A stretch of DNA of 64,000 nucleotides from Bradyrhizobium sp. AUGA SZCCT0176 (GCF_018130145.1 NZ_JAFCMB010000004.1:434001-498000); one strand, 5' to 3'. Positions 53,647-63,449 are shown, counted from the first letter of the stretch. Numbers and translations: made by a program. Notes: generated by a model from the sequence alone, not told the origin.

Positions 53647-53749
53647 CTAGAGCGTTTTCCAGCGAATTGGATACCGGTTGGCGTCAATGAAACGCGTCAA
53701 ATCAAGAATCTAGCCCGTTCCGATTTAATCGGAACGGAAAAGGCTCTAG
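53647..53749. repeat. Dispersed intergenic repeat with CTAGAG/CTCTAG ends
   Basis: Begins CTAGAGCGTTTTCCAGCGAA, contains TACCGGTTGGCGTC and AAACGCGTCAAA, then a dyad GTTCCGATT/AATCGGAAC, and ends GGCTCTAG. The first two thirds match the copy at 2305-2365. A short remnant of its start occurs at 6850-6862. Confidence 0.75.
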
Positions 53750-53771
53750 AGTTACAGGACAGAGGTTACGC

Positions 53772-55973
53772 ATGGCCACCAAAGCCAACGTCCAGCGGGC
53801 GGATGCTCCGCTCGCGGAGCAGATCACGGAATCGCCGTTCTACATTCCCATGACCGGCCAGGCGGCACGGCCGCGCCGGACCCTCAAGCACGACGATACG
53901 TTCATCGTCCTCGACAGCCATGGCGACATCGGTGCCTCGGCCGGTGGACCCGATGGATTGTTCAATGCCGATACCCGCTATCTGGCGCGGCTCGAGCTCT
54001 TGCTGAACCAGACTCAGCCATTGCTGCTCGGCTCCAACCTGCGCGACGACAATTCCGCACTGACGATCGACCTCACCAACCCCGACATCTATGACGGCGA
54101 CCGGATCGTCCTGCAGAAGGACCTGATCCACATCGTGCGCACCATCTTCCTGTGGCGCGGCACCGCCTATCAGCGGATCGCCGTCCAGAACCATGGCGAC
54201 CGGGCGGCACACATTGATCTGACCTTCCTGTTCGACAATGATTTCGCCGATCTGTTCGAGGTGCGCGGCGCTAGGCGCCCGCGCCGCGGCACCGGCACCA
54301 GCGAACTGCTCAGCCCCGCCGATGTCAGGTTCGAATATCACGGCCTCGACGGCGAGGCGCGAACGACCAATCTGCATTTCGACCCGCGCCCGACCCTGCT
54401 GGCGGTGAACAGCGGCAGCTATCATTTCGTGCTCGAGCCGCAACAGCTTACGTCGGTGTTCGTGGCGGTGACCTGCAACTATGCCGCGGAGCACCGGCCG
54501 GCGCCGTTCATGCGTGGCCTGCTCGCACATCGCCGCGAAATGCGCCGTTCGACCGCGGGCGCCGCCAGCGTCGAAACCTCGAACAGCATCTTCAATGAGG
54601 TGCTGTGCCAGTCGATGGCCGATCTCAACATGCTGATGACCGACACCGCGCATGGCCGCTATCCCTATGCCGGCATTCCCTGGTATTCGACCACGTTCGG
54701 CCGCGACGGCCTGATATCAGCGCTGCAGATGCTGTGGATCGACCCGCGCGTGGCCTGCGGCGTGCTCAAACGGCTGGCTGCCTATCAGGCCAAGGCCGTC
54801 GATGCCCTGAACGACGCCGAACCCGGCAAGATCCTGCATGAAATGCGCGGCGGCGAAATGGCGGCGCTACGCGAAGTGCCGTTCGCGCAATATTACGGCA
54901 GCGTCGATTCCACGCCGCTGTTCGTGCTGCTGGCGGGATTCTATTTCGAGCGCACCGGCGACGAGGACACGCTGCGCGAGCTGTGGCCCGCGATCGAGGC
55001 CGCGCTGGCCTGGATCGACGGTCCCGGCGACCCTGATCGTGACGGCTTTGTCGAATATCAGCGCGCGTCCGAACAGGGCCTCGCCAACCAGGGCTGGAAG
55101 GATTCCTTCGACGCGATCTTTCATGCCGATGGCCAGTTGGCCGAGGGCCACATCGCCCTGTGCGAGGTTCAGGGTTACGTCTTCGCTGGCAAACGGCTGG
55201 CAGCGCGTTGCGCGCGCCAGCTTGGCTTTGCCGAGAAGGCGCGCAGGCTCGACGAGGAGGCAACCCAACTTGCCGCGCGCTTTGAGGAGGCGTTCTGGTG
55301 TCCTGACATGGGCACCTACGCGCTCGCGCTCGATGGCGCCAAGCGGCCGTGCAAGGTGCGGACATCCAATGCCGGCCAGCTTCTATTCACGGGCATCATT
55401 GGCGAGGACCGTGCGCGCATGGTCGCCGCCGACCTGATGCGGCCGCGCTTCTTCACCGGATGGGGCATTCGAACCGTGGCATCAGGCGAGTCCCGCTACA
55501 ATCCGATGTCCTACCACAACGGCTCGATCTGGCCGCACGACAACGCGCTGATAGCGCTGGGCCTTGCCCGCTACGGCCTGAAACATTCCGTCGAACATCT
55601 GTTCAAGGGGTTGTTCAGCGCGGCGAGTTACATGGATCTCAGGCGGTTACCGGAATTGTTCTGCGGCTTCCACCGCGAGCGGCGGTTTGGCCCGACGCTC
55701 TATCCCGTGGCGTGCTCGCCGCAGGCATGGGCGAGCGCGACGCCGTTCACGCTGCTGGAAGCTTCGCTCGGCCTGGAATTCGATGCGCGGGCCGGCGAAA
55801 TCCGCCTGCGTAATCCGCGTCTGCCGGAATTCCTGAACGAGGTCGTGCTGCGTGACTTGCGGCTTGGCGATTGCAGCGTGGATCTTCGCCTGCGCCGTCA
55901 CGGCGACGATGTATCGCTCGAAATGATGCGGACGCGCGGCCGCGTTCAGGTCTCGATCGTGTTGTCGCGCTGA
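53772..55973 (+). CDS. Amylo-alpha-1,6-glucosidase-type glycogen debranching enzyme
   Basis: A 733-residue glycoside hydrolase. The N-terminal GDE domain has FIVLDSHGDIGASAGGPDGLF and DTRYLARLELLLN. The C-terminal (alpha/alpha)6 barrel includes AGIPWYSTTFGRDGLISALQ with the likely catalytic Asp, NQGWKDSFDAIFHADG, and YNPMSYHNGSIWPHDNALIA. The pattern is that of the MGH1-like amylo-alpha-1,6-glucosidases common next to GT4 genes in Bradyrhizobium. No signal peptide; cytosolic action on glycogen or maltodextrin branches is likely. ATG 53772 follows AGAGGTTACGC. Confidence 0.88.
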   Translation: MATKANVQRADAPLAEQITESPFYIPMTGQAARPRRTLKHDDTFIVLDSHGDIGASAGGPDGLFNADTRYLARLELLLNQTQPLLLGSNLRDDNSALTIDLTNPDIYDGDRIVLQKDLIHIVRTIFLWRGTAYQRIAVQNHGDRAAHIDLTFLFDNDFADLFEVRGARRPRRGTGTSELLSPADVRFEYHGLDGEARTTNLHFDPRPTLLAVNSGSYHFVLEPQQLTSVFVAVTCNYAAEHRPAPFMRGLLAHRREMRRSTAGAASVETSNSIFNEVLCQSMADLNMLMTDTAHGRYPYAGIPWYSTTFGRDGLISALQMLWIDPRVACGVLKRLAAYQAKAVDALNDAEPGKILHEMRGGEMAALREVPFAQYYGSVDSTPLFVLLAGFYFERTGDEDTLRELWPAIEAALAWIDGPGDPDRDGFVEYQRASEQGLANQGWKDSFDAIFHADGQLAEGHIALCEVQGYVFAGKRLAARCARQLGFAEKARRLDEEATQLAARFEEAFWCPDMGTYALALDGAKRPCKVRTSNAGQLLFTGIIGEDRARMVAADLMRPRFFTGWGIRTVASGESRYNPMSYHNGSIWPHDNALIALGLARYGLKHSVEHLFKGLFSAASYMDLRRLPELFCGFHRERRFGPTLYPVACSPQAWASATPFTLLEASLGLEFDARAGEIRLRNPRLPEFLNEVVLRDLRLGDCSVDLRLRRHGDDVSLEMMRTRGRVQVSIVLSR

Positions 55974-55995
55974 CGGCGATCGTACTCGGGGAAAT

Positions 55996-56028
55996 GGTGA
56001 CGAAACCGGCTGCGGCCGGTTCGTCACC
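55996..56028 (+). terminator. Strong hairpin after the debranching gene
   Basis: A stem GGTGACGAA(A)CCGGC / GCCGGTTCGTCACC with loop TGCG, 14 pairs and one bulged A, 22 bases past the stop. It lacks a U-run, so it may be a Rho-assisted terminator or an mRNA-stability element ahead of the PRC-barrel gene. Confidence 0.5.
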
Positions 56029-56061
56029 TCTGCGCAACAGCGAAGAGCTTCAGGAGACCGC

Positions 56062-56574
56062 ATGCGTTCAGGGCAAAAGATCACGGCAGCCGTTCTGGTG
56101 TGGAGCGCGATATCCCTCGGCGCATTGGCGGTCGCACAGGAGCCAGACAAGGGCCCGCCGGCCCCCGCCGCACCAAGTCCGGCGGCAAAGGCCTCGCCGG
56201 ATGCGCCGAAAGAACCGGTGCCCCCGCCTTCCGTCACGGTCATCCGCGCGGCGGACGCACGCGGGATTCTCGGACGCGATGTCCGCAGCACGGCTGGCGA
56301 GAACATGGGGCGCATCGTCGACGTGATCGTCGATCGCTCCGGAACCGTGCGCGCCGCGGTGATCGATTTCGGCGGCTTTCTCGGCGTCGGCAGCCGAAAG
56401 ATCGTCGTCGACTGGAACGCACTCCACTTCGGACAAGTTACCAACAAGAAGGAAAGCATGACGCTCGAATTGACGTTGGAACAGGTCAAGGCCGCGCCCG
56501 AATACAAGGAAGATACGCCGATCGTGGTGCTCGGCGCCACCGGCAGTCTGCAACCCCTGCAATTCGACCACTGA
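56062..56574 (+). CDS. Exported PRC-barrel domain protein
   Basis: A 170-residue protein. The Sec signal MRSGQKITAAVLVWSAISLG ends near ALAVAQE; a Pro/Ala-rich linker follows (to about residue 55); then a PRC-barrel: LGRDVRSTAGENMGRIVDVIV, VRAAVIDFGGFLGVGSRKIVV and VDWNALHF. PRC-barrels are small beta domains found in the photosynthetic reaction centre H subunit and RimM; exported ones have unknown roles. An MFS gene starts 18 bases after the stop. Confidence 0.85.
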   Translation: MRSGQKITAAVLVWSAISLGALAVAQEPDKGPPAPAAPSPAAKASPDAPKEPVPPPSVTVIRAADARGILGRDVRSTAGENMGRIVDVIVDRSGTVRAAVIDFGGFLGVGSRKIVVDWNALHFGQVTNKKESMTLELTLEQVKAAPEYKEDTPIVVLGATGSLQPLQFDH

Positions 56575-56592
56575 CGGAGGAGGAGAATTCCA

Positions 56593-57924
56593 CTGTCCGC
56601 GCGCCCGAACCCATATCCCAAAGATCCTGCCAAGGATTTTGCCGGTGAGACGCGGGGTGCGCCGTCCGTCGATGAACGCGGCGACACGTCACCGCCGCCG
56701 GCATCGCCCGAGCCCCACCCTTCGGCGCAAAGCCAGCGCGGCCTCGACTGGTTCATCTTCTTTCTCGCCGACGTCCAGACCGGCTTTGGTCCGTTCGTCG
56801 CGGTCTATCTGACGACGCAGAAATGGACCCAGGTCGAGATCGGGCTGGTGCTGTCGATCGGCGGCATTGTCGGGTTGATCGGCCAGATGCCGGGCGGCGC
56901 CATCATCGACGCCGCCCGGAGAGAACGGCTGGTCGCCGGTTTCGCGGTCGCAGCGATTGGAGTCGCAGCGCTGGCCTATGCGGCATGGCCGATCTTTCCC
57001 GTCATCGCAGCGGCGGCGACATTGCACGCCATGGCGAGTTGCGTGCTCGGCCCGGCGATCGCCGCGATCAGTCTCGGATTGGTCGGACCGTCCGCGATCG
57101 GCGAACGGCTCGGGCGCAATGCCCGGTTCGCGTCAATTGGCAACGGCGTCGCCGCGGCGCTGATGGGTGCCTGCGGCTATTTCATCTCCAGCCGCTCGGT
57201 GTTTCTCGCCACCTTTGTTCTGGTGATCTTCACCATCATAGCGCTATCCCGGATCAGGGATCGCGAAATCGATCCGGAGCAGGCCCATGGCGCGATCGTC
57301 CGCGCCAAGCCGGATCCCGAAGCCACCAGCGTGCTGCATCTGTTGCGCCAGCGCCCGCTCCTGATCTTTGCCGGTGCCGTGATGTTGCTGCAGCTCGCCA
57401 ACGCCGCGATGCTGCCCTTGATGGCCGGCATCGTGACGACGCGTTCGACCCAGTGGGCGCCGGTGCTGATCGCGGCGTGCATCATCCTGCCGCAAGCGAT
57501 CGTGGCGCTGACCTCGCCATCGGTCGGCCGTAAGGCGCAACAATGGGGCCGCCGGCCGCTGCTGCTGATCGGCTTCACCGCTCTCGCCATCCGCGGCGTG
57601 CTGTTCGCAACCGTCACCGATCCCTATCTGCTGGTCGCCGTGCAATTCTTTGACGGCGTTACCGCCGCGGTGTTTGGCGTTCTCATCCCGTTGACTGTCG
57701 CCGACATCGCCTTCGGCAGCGGCCATTTCAACCTCGCCCAGGGCGTGGTGGGGACGGCGGTCGGCATCGGCGCTTCCTGCAGCAATATCCTGGCAGGCTA
57801 TGTCAGCGACCATTTCGGACATAGCGTAGCCTTCCTCGGCCTGTCCGCCATTGCCTGCGTCGGGCTTTGTCTGATTGCGTTTGTGATGCCGGAAACGAAG
57901 CCGCCCCGTCATGCCCGGGCATAG
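56593..57924 (+). CDS. MFS transporter with apparent CTG start
   Basis: A 443-residue facilitator with 12 helices from about residue 55 on (LDWFIFFLADVQTGFGPFV, then LSIGGIVGLIGQMPGGAIID). Between the previous stop (56574) and the middle of the second helix there is no in-frame ATG, GTG or TTG. GTG 56848 would delete the first helix. CTG 56593 is preceded by GGAGG at 56579-56583 with nine bases between, so it is the best start; ATT 56587 is too close. The N-terminal ~50 residues are Pro/Ser-rich and cytosolic. The last codons (PPRHARA) are read through the left end of a family II repeat. Confidence 0.75.
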   Translation: MSARPNPYPKDPAKDFAGETRGAPSVDERGDTSPPPASPEPHPSAQSQRGLDWFIFFLADVQTGFGPFVAVYLTTQKWTQVEIGLVLSIGGIVGLIGQMPGGAIIDAARRERLVAGFAVAAIGVAALAYAAWPIFPVIAAAATLHAMASCVLGPAIAAISLGLVGPSAIGERLGRNARFASIGNGVAAALMGACGYFISSRSVFLATFVLVIFTIIALSRIRDREIDPEQAHGAIVRAKPDPEATSVLHLLRQRPLLIFAGAVMLLQLANAAMLPLMAGIVTTRSTQWAPVLIAACIILPQAIVALTSPSVGRKAQQWGRRPLLLIGFTALAIRGVLFATVTDPYLLVAVQFFDGVTAAVFGVLIPLTVADIAFGSGHFNLAQGVVGTAVGIGASCSNILAGYVSDHFGHSVAFLGLSAIACVGLCLIAFVMPETKPPRHARA

Positions 57925-58036
57925 CCGTCTGGAGGACGGCGTCGCTTACGCTCGCCTACGCCCCGGGCATCCACGACTTACTTCCTTTGCGTGAGACAAG
58001 ACGTAGATGGCCGGGACTACAAGCCCGGCCATGACG
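57907..58036. repeat. Palindromic repeat, family II, with inserted segment
   Basis: Left end CGTCATGCCCGGGCAT; right end AAGCCCGGCCATGACG. An extra segment with the hairpin GCCGTC-TGGA-GGACGGC and TACGCTCGCCTACG is inserted between two CCGGGCAT motifs. The element begins inside the last codons of the MFS gene and ends just before the stop of the cupin gene, filling a convergent gap. Confidence 0.75.
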
Positions 58037-58063
58037 AACACTAACATTCGCGCTCGCGCGGAC

Positions 58064-58639
58064 TTACGACGATAATTCCACCGTCTTGAATTCCGCCGGC
58101 AAAATCACTTCCAGCAATTCGACGTCGTCAGAATAGTCCAGGATCAGATGCCTGATGCGCGGCGGCTGGGTCCAGCAGCCGCCCTGTTTCATCAAGGTCT
58201 CTCCCTGGCCTTCCATGTAGGTCTTCACCCACCCCTTGAGCACATAGACCATCTGGAATTCGACGTCGTGATAATGCAGTTTTGAAACTTCCTCCGGATT
58301 GCAGGGTCCGATCAGCCGGATCACATGCGCTTGCGCGAGGCCATGGGTCGCCGCGGCAATGCCGAGATCGCGGTACTGCGCATAGGTGCGCAGGCCGTCG
58401 GCCTTAAAATCCTCATCCCGATGATGGCTGATGGCGATGCGCTGTTTCGGCCGCGCCTTCGGCTTTGCTACGGCCTTGGCCGTTGGCTTGGCTGCCGCCT
58501 TCGATTTGGCTGTGGCGACGCGGCCTTTTGATTCGATGGTCTTGCGGGCTGAAGATTTGGCTGCCGTACCGAGGCCCGTCCATTTCTTCTTCACCGCGGT
58601 TTTGGCTGCGGCTTTCGATGTCGCTTTTTGCTTGGCCAT
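58064..58639 (-). CDS. Cupin domain protein with histone-H1-like N-terminal tail
   Basis: A 191-residue protein. Residues 1-70 are Lys/Ala-rich with repeats such as AKQKATSKAAAKTAVKKK and AKSKAAAKPTAKAVAKPKAR, like histone H1 or AlgP tails. From about residue 75 a single-domain cupin follows: AHVIRLIGPCNPEEVSKLHYHDVEFQMVY (metal-binding His pair and Glu) and GETLMKQGGCWTQPPRIRH (second motif). The cupin may bind a metal or small ligand and the tail nucleic acid. ATG 58639 follows CGGGAGGGCGCCA. Confidence 0.8.
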   Translation of the reverse strand: MAKQKATSKAAAKTAVKKKWTGLGTAAKSSARKTIESKGRVATAKSKAAAKPTAKAVAKPKARPKQRIAISHHRDEDFKADGLRTYAQYRDLGIAAATHGLAQAHVIRLIGPCNPEEVSKLHYHDVEFQMVYVLKGWVKTYMEGQGETLMKQGGCWTQPPRIRHLILDYSDDVELLEVILPAEFKTVELSS

Positions 58640-58686
58640 TGGCGCCCTCCCGTTTGTTTGATGGCGGGAGGCTAACACAAAATGAA

Positions 58687-58777
58687 ATTCGTAGGGTGGG
58701 TTAGGCGAAGCCGTAACCCACCGCCGTCGTGGCGACGAAGATGGTGGGTTTCGCTACGCTCTACCCACCCTACGAAT
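58687..58777. repeat. Long inverted repeat (ATTCGTAGGGTGGGT)
   Basis: Perfect 15-bp ends ATTCGTAGGGTGGGT and ACCCACCCTACGAAT, with inner GTAACCCACC/GGTGGGTTTC pairing. This GTAGGGTGGGTTA palindrome type is widespread in proteobacteria. It separates the usg and cupin genes. Confidence 0.8.
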
Positions 58778-58786
58778 CCTGTCCGC

Positions 58787-59074
58787 TCAATGCAGCCTGA
58801 ACACGCCGTCCACAGCGCGAAGTTCTGCCGGCTTGATCAGCTTGGAATGCGCGACCGTGACCGAATACAGCGGGCCGTCGAGCTTTTCCTGCCAGAAGGC
58901 CAGAAAATCTTTCAGCGCCGGAAATTTCGGAAACAGATCATAATTCTGCCAGACGTAGGTTTGCAGCAGCGAGGGATGATCCGGCAGCCGATAGAGAATT
59001 TCCGCCGTCGTCAGCCCATAACCCAGCACCTGCTTCCGGAAATCGTCGGAAACAACCCCAACCCGCGAGACCAT
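58787..59074 (-). CDS. usg: Usg family protein
   Basis: A 95-residue protein matching the Usg family. GYGLTTAEILYRLPDHPSLL with QTYVWQNYDLFPKFP, then LDGPLYSVTVAHSKLIKPAE, reproduces the family's conserved core almost throughout. The family was named from a position upstream of a trp gene; function unknown. ATG 59074 follows GGAGGTTGGC, a better start than the ATG four codons upstream. It is divergent from groESL. Confidence 0.9.
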   Translation of the reverse strand: MVSRVGVVSDDFRKQVLGYGLTTAEILYRLPDHPSLLQTYVWQNYDLFPKFPALKDFLAFWQEKLDGPLYSVTVAHSKLIKPAELRAVDGVFRLH

Positions 59075-59220
59075 GCCAACCTCCATTGGTGGAAGCGCAT
59101 TTCACGTGGTGGCCACACCGAGCCACCCCGGCGGAGATGCGCTCACATGAGAGAAATGTGACGCACGATACCCACCCATCACAAGCCTAAATGTTTAATG
59201 AACTGTTGAAAAATCACGCG

Positions 59221-59247
59221 TTAGCAGCAGCTTACCGCACGTGCTAA
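59221..59247. promoter_or_regulatory. CIRCE-like element 1 (distal)
   Basis: TTAGCAGCA-N9-ACGTGCTAA in the exact 9-9-9 CIRCE geometry (consensus TTAGCACTC-N9-GAGTGCTAA). The outer six bases of each arm pair perfectly; the inner three do not match consensus. Confidence 0.45.
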
Positions 59248-59294
59248 TACGGGGTCGGCAGGCCGTTTACCTCGATTAATCATGATGAATGAAA

Positions 59295-59321
59295 TTGGCA
59301 GCCGTCATATTTGAGTGCCAA
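59295..59321. promoter_or_regulatory. CIRCE-like element 2
   Basis: TTGGCAGCC-N9-GAGTGCCAA, 9-9-9 spacing. The right arm matches consensus at 8 of 9, the left at 6 of 9, and the arms pair at 7 of 9. Confidence 0.55.
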
Positions 59322-59381
59322 TTTTTCTGCTAGAAGCCCTTGTCCCCCGAACAAGACTGGCTTAAATCAGCCGCAGCCGAG

Positions 59382-59408
59382 CTAGCACTCGCCTGCTCGG
59401 ACTGCCAA
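59382..59408. promoter_or_regulatory. CIRCE element 3 (proximal), HrcA operator
   Basis: CTAGCACTC-N9-GACTGCCAA, 9-9-9 spacing, 45 bases before the groES ATG. The left arm matches 8 of 9 and the right 7 of 9. CIRCE is the binding site of the repressor HrcA; this is the most convincing of the three. A possible -35/-10 pair TTGTCC (59340) and TTAAAT (59362), 16 bases apart, sits just upstream. Confidence 0.7.
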
Positions 59409-59452
59409 AATCCCAGAATTCGACAACAGTTGCAAAAACTTAGGAGGACTGC

Positions 59453-59770
59453 ATGAAATTCCGTCCGCTTCACGACCGCGTCGTGGTCAAGCGCATCGAC
59501 GCCGAAGAGAAGACTGCTGGCGGCATTATCATTCCGGACAGTGCCAAGGAAAAGCCCTCCCAGGGCGAAATCACCGCCGTCGGCCCCGGTGGCCGTGACG
59601 AAGCTGGCAAGCTGATCCCGATCGACCTCAAGGTCGGCGACCGCGTCCTGTTCGGCAAGTGGTCCGGCACCGAGGTCAAACTCGATGGCCAGGAACTGCT
59701 GATCATGAAGGAAAGCGACATCATGGGCGTCCTCACCGACGTTCCCGCGACCAAGAAGAAGGCCGCCTAA
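59453..59770 (+). CDS. groES: Co-chaperonin GroES
   Basis: A 105-residue chaperonin-10. [20 protein letters not shown] is the standard N-terminus; the mobile loop [21 protein letters not shown] that docks on GroEL and the C-terminal [13 protein letters not shown] are present. ATG 59453 follows TTAGGAGGACTGC. It is the first gene of the groESL operon, preceded by three CIRCE-like sites. A hairpin-rich 91-base spacer separates it from groEL. Confidence 0.98.
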   Translation: MKFRPLHDRVVVKRIDAEEKTAGGIIIPDSAKEKPSQGEITAVGPGGRDEAGKLIPIDLKVGDRVLFGKWSGTEVKLDGQELLIMKESDIMGVLTDVPATKKKAA

Positions 59771-59786
59771 GCCAAACCCGCACACG

Positions 59787-61505
<1,719 letters not shown>

Positions 61506-61542
61506 GTCCAGCCATCCAGGCGAACATCAAAGAATGCAAAAC

Positions 61543-61569
61543 CCCGGCAGCGATGCCGGGGTTTTTGTT
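61543..61569 (+). terminator. Rho-independent terminator of groESL
   Basis: CCCCGGCA-GCGA-TGCCGGGG, a perfect 8-bp stem (61543-61562), followed by TTTTTGTTTG, 37 bases after the groEL stop. Textbook form. Confidence 0.92.
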
Positions 61570-61628
61570 TGTTGGGGTTTTCGAAGGCCAGCAATCCCTC
61601 TCCGGGACGCGCCGCTTGGCGCTGGCCG

Positions 61629-61651
61629 CAGATGCGCAATTGCGTATCGGG
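61629..61651. repeat. 18-bp palindrome module, isolated copy
   Basis: CAGATGCGCAATTGCGTATC followed by GGGG. It differs by one base from the perfect palindrome at 31541 and 46233. The surroundings (GCTGGCC and TCCATACGCG) differ from the family I-III repeats. Confidence 0.6.
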
Positions 61652-61766
61652 GAATCCATACGCGCGATCGTGGTTATGACGGAGGATAATTTGTGGTCGC
61701 TTATCGTTCAACACGAACCCGCCGCAAGTTCATCCGCTCGCCCCGCCACCGCCCCGAAACGTCCCG

Positions 61767-62318
61767 TCAATACGGCTTCGCCCACGCATCGGCGGCGGCG
61801 ATGATCTTGCCGAACAGTCGGCCGAGCTCGCGCCGCTCCGCAGGATCGAGCGTTTCCAGCATGGCTTTTTCGCGCTCGATAAAGCTGCCTATGATCGCGG
61901 TGTAGATGCGCTGCCCGGAATCGCTAAGATGCAGCACCCGCGCGCGGCTGTCGGCGATGTCGGTCTTCCGGGTAATCAGTCCTTTTTTCTGCAGCAGCTT
62001 CACCGCACCTGCAATGCTGGTCTTGGGCCGGCCGGTCACGATGCTGATCTGCTGGGCGTTCAGCCGCGGTTGCCGCGTCAGGCAGAACAATACGATCCAT
62101 TCGGATCGCGTCAGCTTGAAAGACTTCTCCATCATCGCCACCAGCGGGCCGACGTAGAAATTGGCGATGTAATTCATCCGATACGCCAGCGGTATCGGAT
62201 TGTCCTTCAGGATGGCGTCGAGCAGCAATCCGTGAAGCACGCGCTCTCCGGGCTGCCAACCGACATTCAACTCTTCCGTCGTTCCGGACTTGCGCTTTGC
62301 CGCCGCCTTGACCGCCAT
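61767..62318 (-). CDS. MarR family transcriptional regulator
   Basis: A 183-residue regulator with a winged helix: EWIVLFCLTRQPRLNAQQISIVTGRPKTSIAGAVKLLQKKGLITR (helix-turn-helix), then ADSRARVLHLSDSGQRIY (the wing, with the D-x-R signature). MarR proteins bind inverted repeats as dimers and respond to small ligands. GTG 62327 overlaps the context of the upstream hydrolase stop; ATG 62318 is an alternative that I use. It is co-transcribed with the hydrolase upstream (gap under 10 bases), suggesting autoregulation of that pair. Confidence 0.9.
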   Translation of the reverse strand: MAVKAAAKRKSGTTEELNVGWQPGERVLHGLLLDAILKDNPIPLAYRMNYIANFYVGPLVAMMEKSFKLTRSEWIVLFCLTRQPRLNAQQISIVTGRPKTSIAGAVKLLQKKGLITRKTDIADSRARVLHLSDSGQRIYTAIIGSFIEREKAMLETLDPAERRELGRLFGKIIAAADAWAKPY

Positions 62319-62327
62319 CGCCGCCAC

Positions 62328-63287
62328 TCAATCCATCGTCAGATAGGTATTTATCGCCCGGTATAGGCTCATGTGATTCTTCTCGATACAGAGGAAGTGC
62401 GAGCCATCAGGTATTTCCAGTGAGGATTTTTCCACCGATCCGATCGCCGCTTCCAGCCGCTGCATGTCCGACGCCGTCGAGGTGGTGTCGCATGCGCCCC
62501 GCACCAGCAGGACCGGCGCCTCGATCGTTCCGGGTTCGTACAGGGGCCGGCCGTTGAACACCTCGACCAGATCCGCGAACGCGCCGTTCGGACACCGAAA
62601 CGCTGGCGGATGACGCGATCCGGCGAGGACATCATTGCTGGCTGCCGCCTCAAACAACGCCTCCACCACCCCGTCCGCGCGAACGTCCGCGGGGTCACCG
62701 GGCCCATCGCTGTTCCAGCGCGCGATGACATCGGCCTCGGCGACGAGCCGATAGGCGCCGAAATGACCGGCCAGTTTGCTGCGGTCGGCGGCATCGCCGA
62801 TGCGATGCAGCCACAGCGCGTTCTTCTCCGCAAACAGCGGCGCATACAGCACCAGCCTGCGGACCTCAGCGGCATGCCTGCTCGCGTACCAGCCTGCAAC
62901 GATGCTGCCCCACGAAAACCCGATCAGGTCGATCGACAGGACTTTTCGCCTCCGCCGGATTTCGGTTATCGCCGCACCGACATCCTCGATCGCGTGCCGG
63001 GCGCGGCAAAACGGCGGATGCGCGGCCATGGGCGCATTCATCACACCGGTCTCGACCGATGCGCCATACCCCCTGACATCGATAGCATAGACGAAGCGGC
63101 CGCGCGCGAGCTCCTGCATCAGCGAGTAGCCCGCCACGGGCAGATCGAACAGCCCCGATCCGAACGTGGCGCCGTGCACCAGCAGCACCGGCGGAAGGAT
63201 CGCCGGCCCAACGGGCTGCATCTCCCACAAGCCAAGCGCCGTCTCGCCGTCCTTGGCTGCGATCCGTAACAATCGTTTTGTCGTCAT
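62328..63287 (-). CDS. Alpha/beta hydrolase
   Basis: A 319-residue hydrolase. HGATFGSG near residue 38 is the oxyanion loop; GFSWGS gives nucleophile Ser125; LLVRGACDTTSTASD likely contains the acidic residue and IPDGSHFLCIEKN the catalytic His. No signal peptide. Its gene is followed immediately by the MarR regulator, so its substrate or product may be the MarR ligand (inference). ATG 63302 is an alternative start. Confidence 0.82.
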   Translation of the reverse strand: MTTKRLLRIAAKDGETALGLWEMQPVGPAILPPVLLVHGATFGSGLFDLPVAGYSLMQELARGRFVYAIDVRGYGASVETGVMNAPMAAHPPFCRARHAIEDVGAAITEIRRRRKVLSIDLIGFSWGSIVAGWYASRHAAEVRRLVLYAPLFAEKNALWLHRIGDAADRSKLAGHFGAYRLVAEADVIARWNSDGPGDPADVRADGVVEALFEAAASNDVLAGSRHPPAFRCPNGAFADLVEVFNGRPLYEPGTIEAPVLLVRGACDTTSTASDMQRLEAAIGSVEKSSLEIPDGSHFLCIEKNHMSLYRAINTYLTMD

Positions 63288-63342
63288 CGGCTTACCGCAC
63301 ATGCGAGAATCTGAATCATCCGACTGTCAGGCTATTCCAAGG

Positions 63343-63368
63343 TATATAGTGCGTCATCGTACTAAATA
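63343..63368. promoter_or_regulatory. Candidate MarR operator
   Basis: An 11-4-11 inverted repeat, TATATAGTGCG-TCAT-CGTACTAAATA, with arms complementary at 9 of 11. It lies between the divergent hydrolase/marR and serine-hydrolase genes, 55 bases before the first and 81 before the second. Size and place fit a MarR dimer site. Confidence 0.5.
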
Positions 63369-63449
63369 GTCCAAAATCGCTCTATAAAGTGAAGCCAGCG
63401 CCGGTTGGCGCCGCATTAAGCAGGCTTCAAAACAGGGGGAGATGCAACC

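Noticed and set aside
59087..59452. ROSE-type RNA thermometer before groES
   Set aside because: The leader close to the ribosome site (TTAGGAGGACTGC) does not show the multi-hairpin arrangement with a UYGCU element masking the ribosome site. CIRCE-type control explains the region better.
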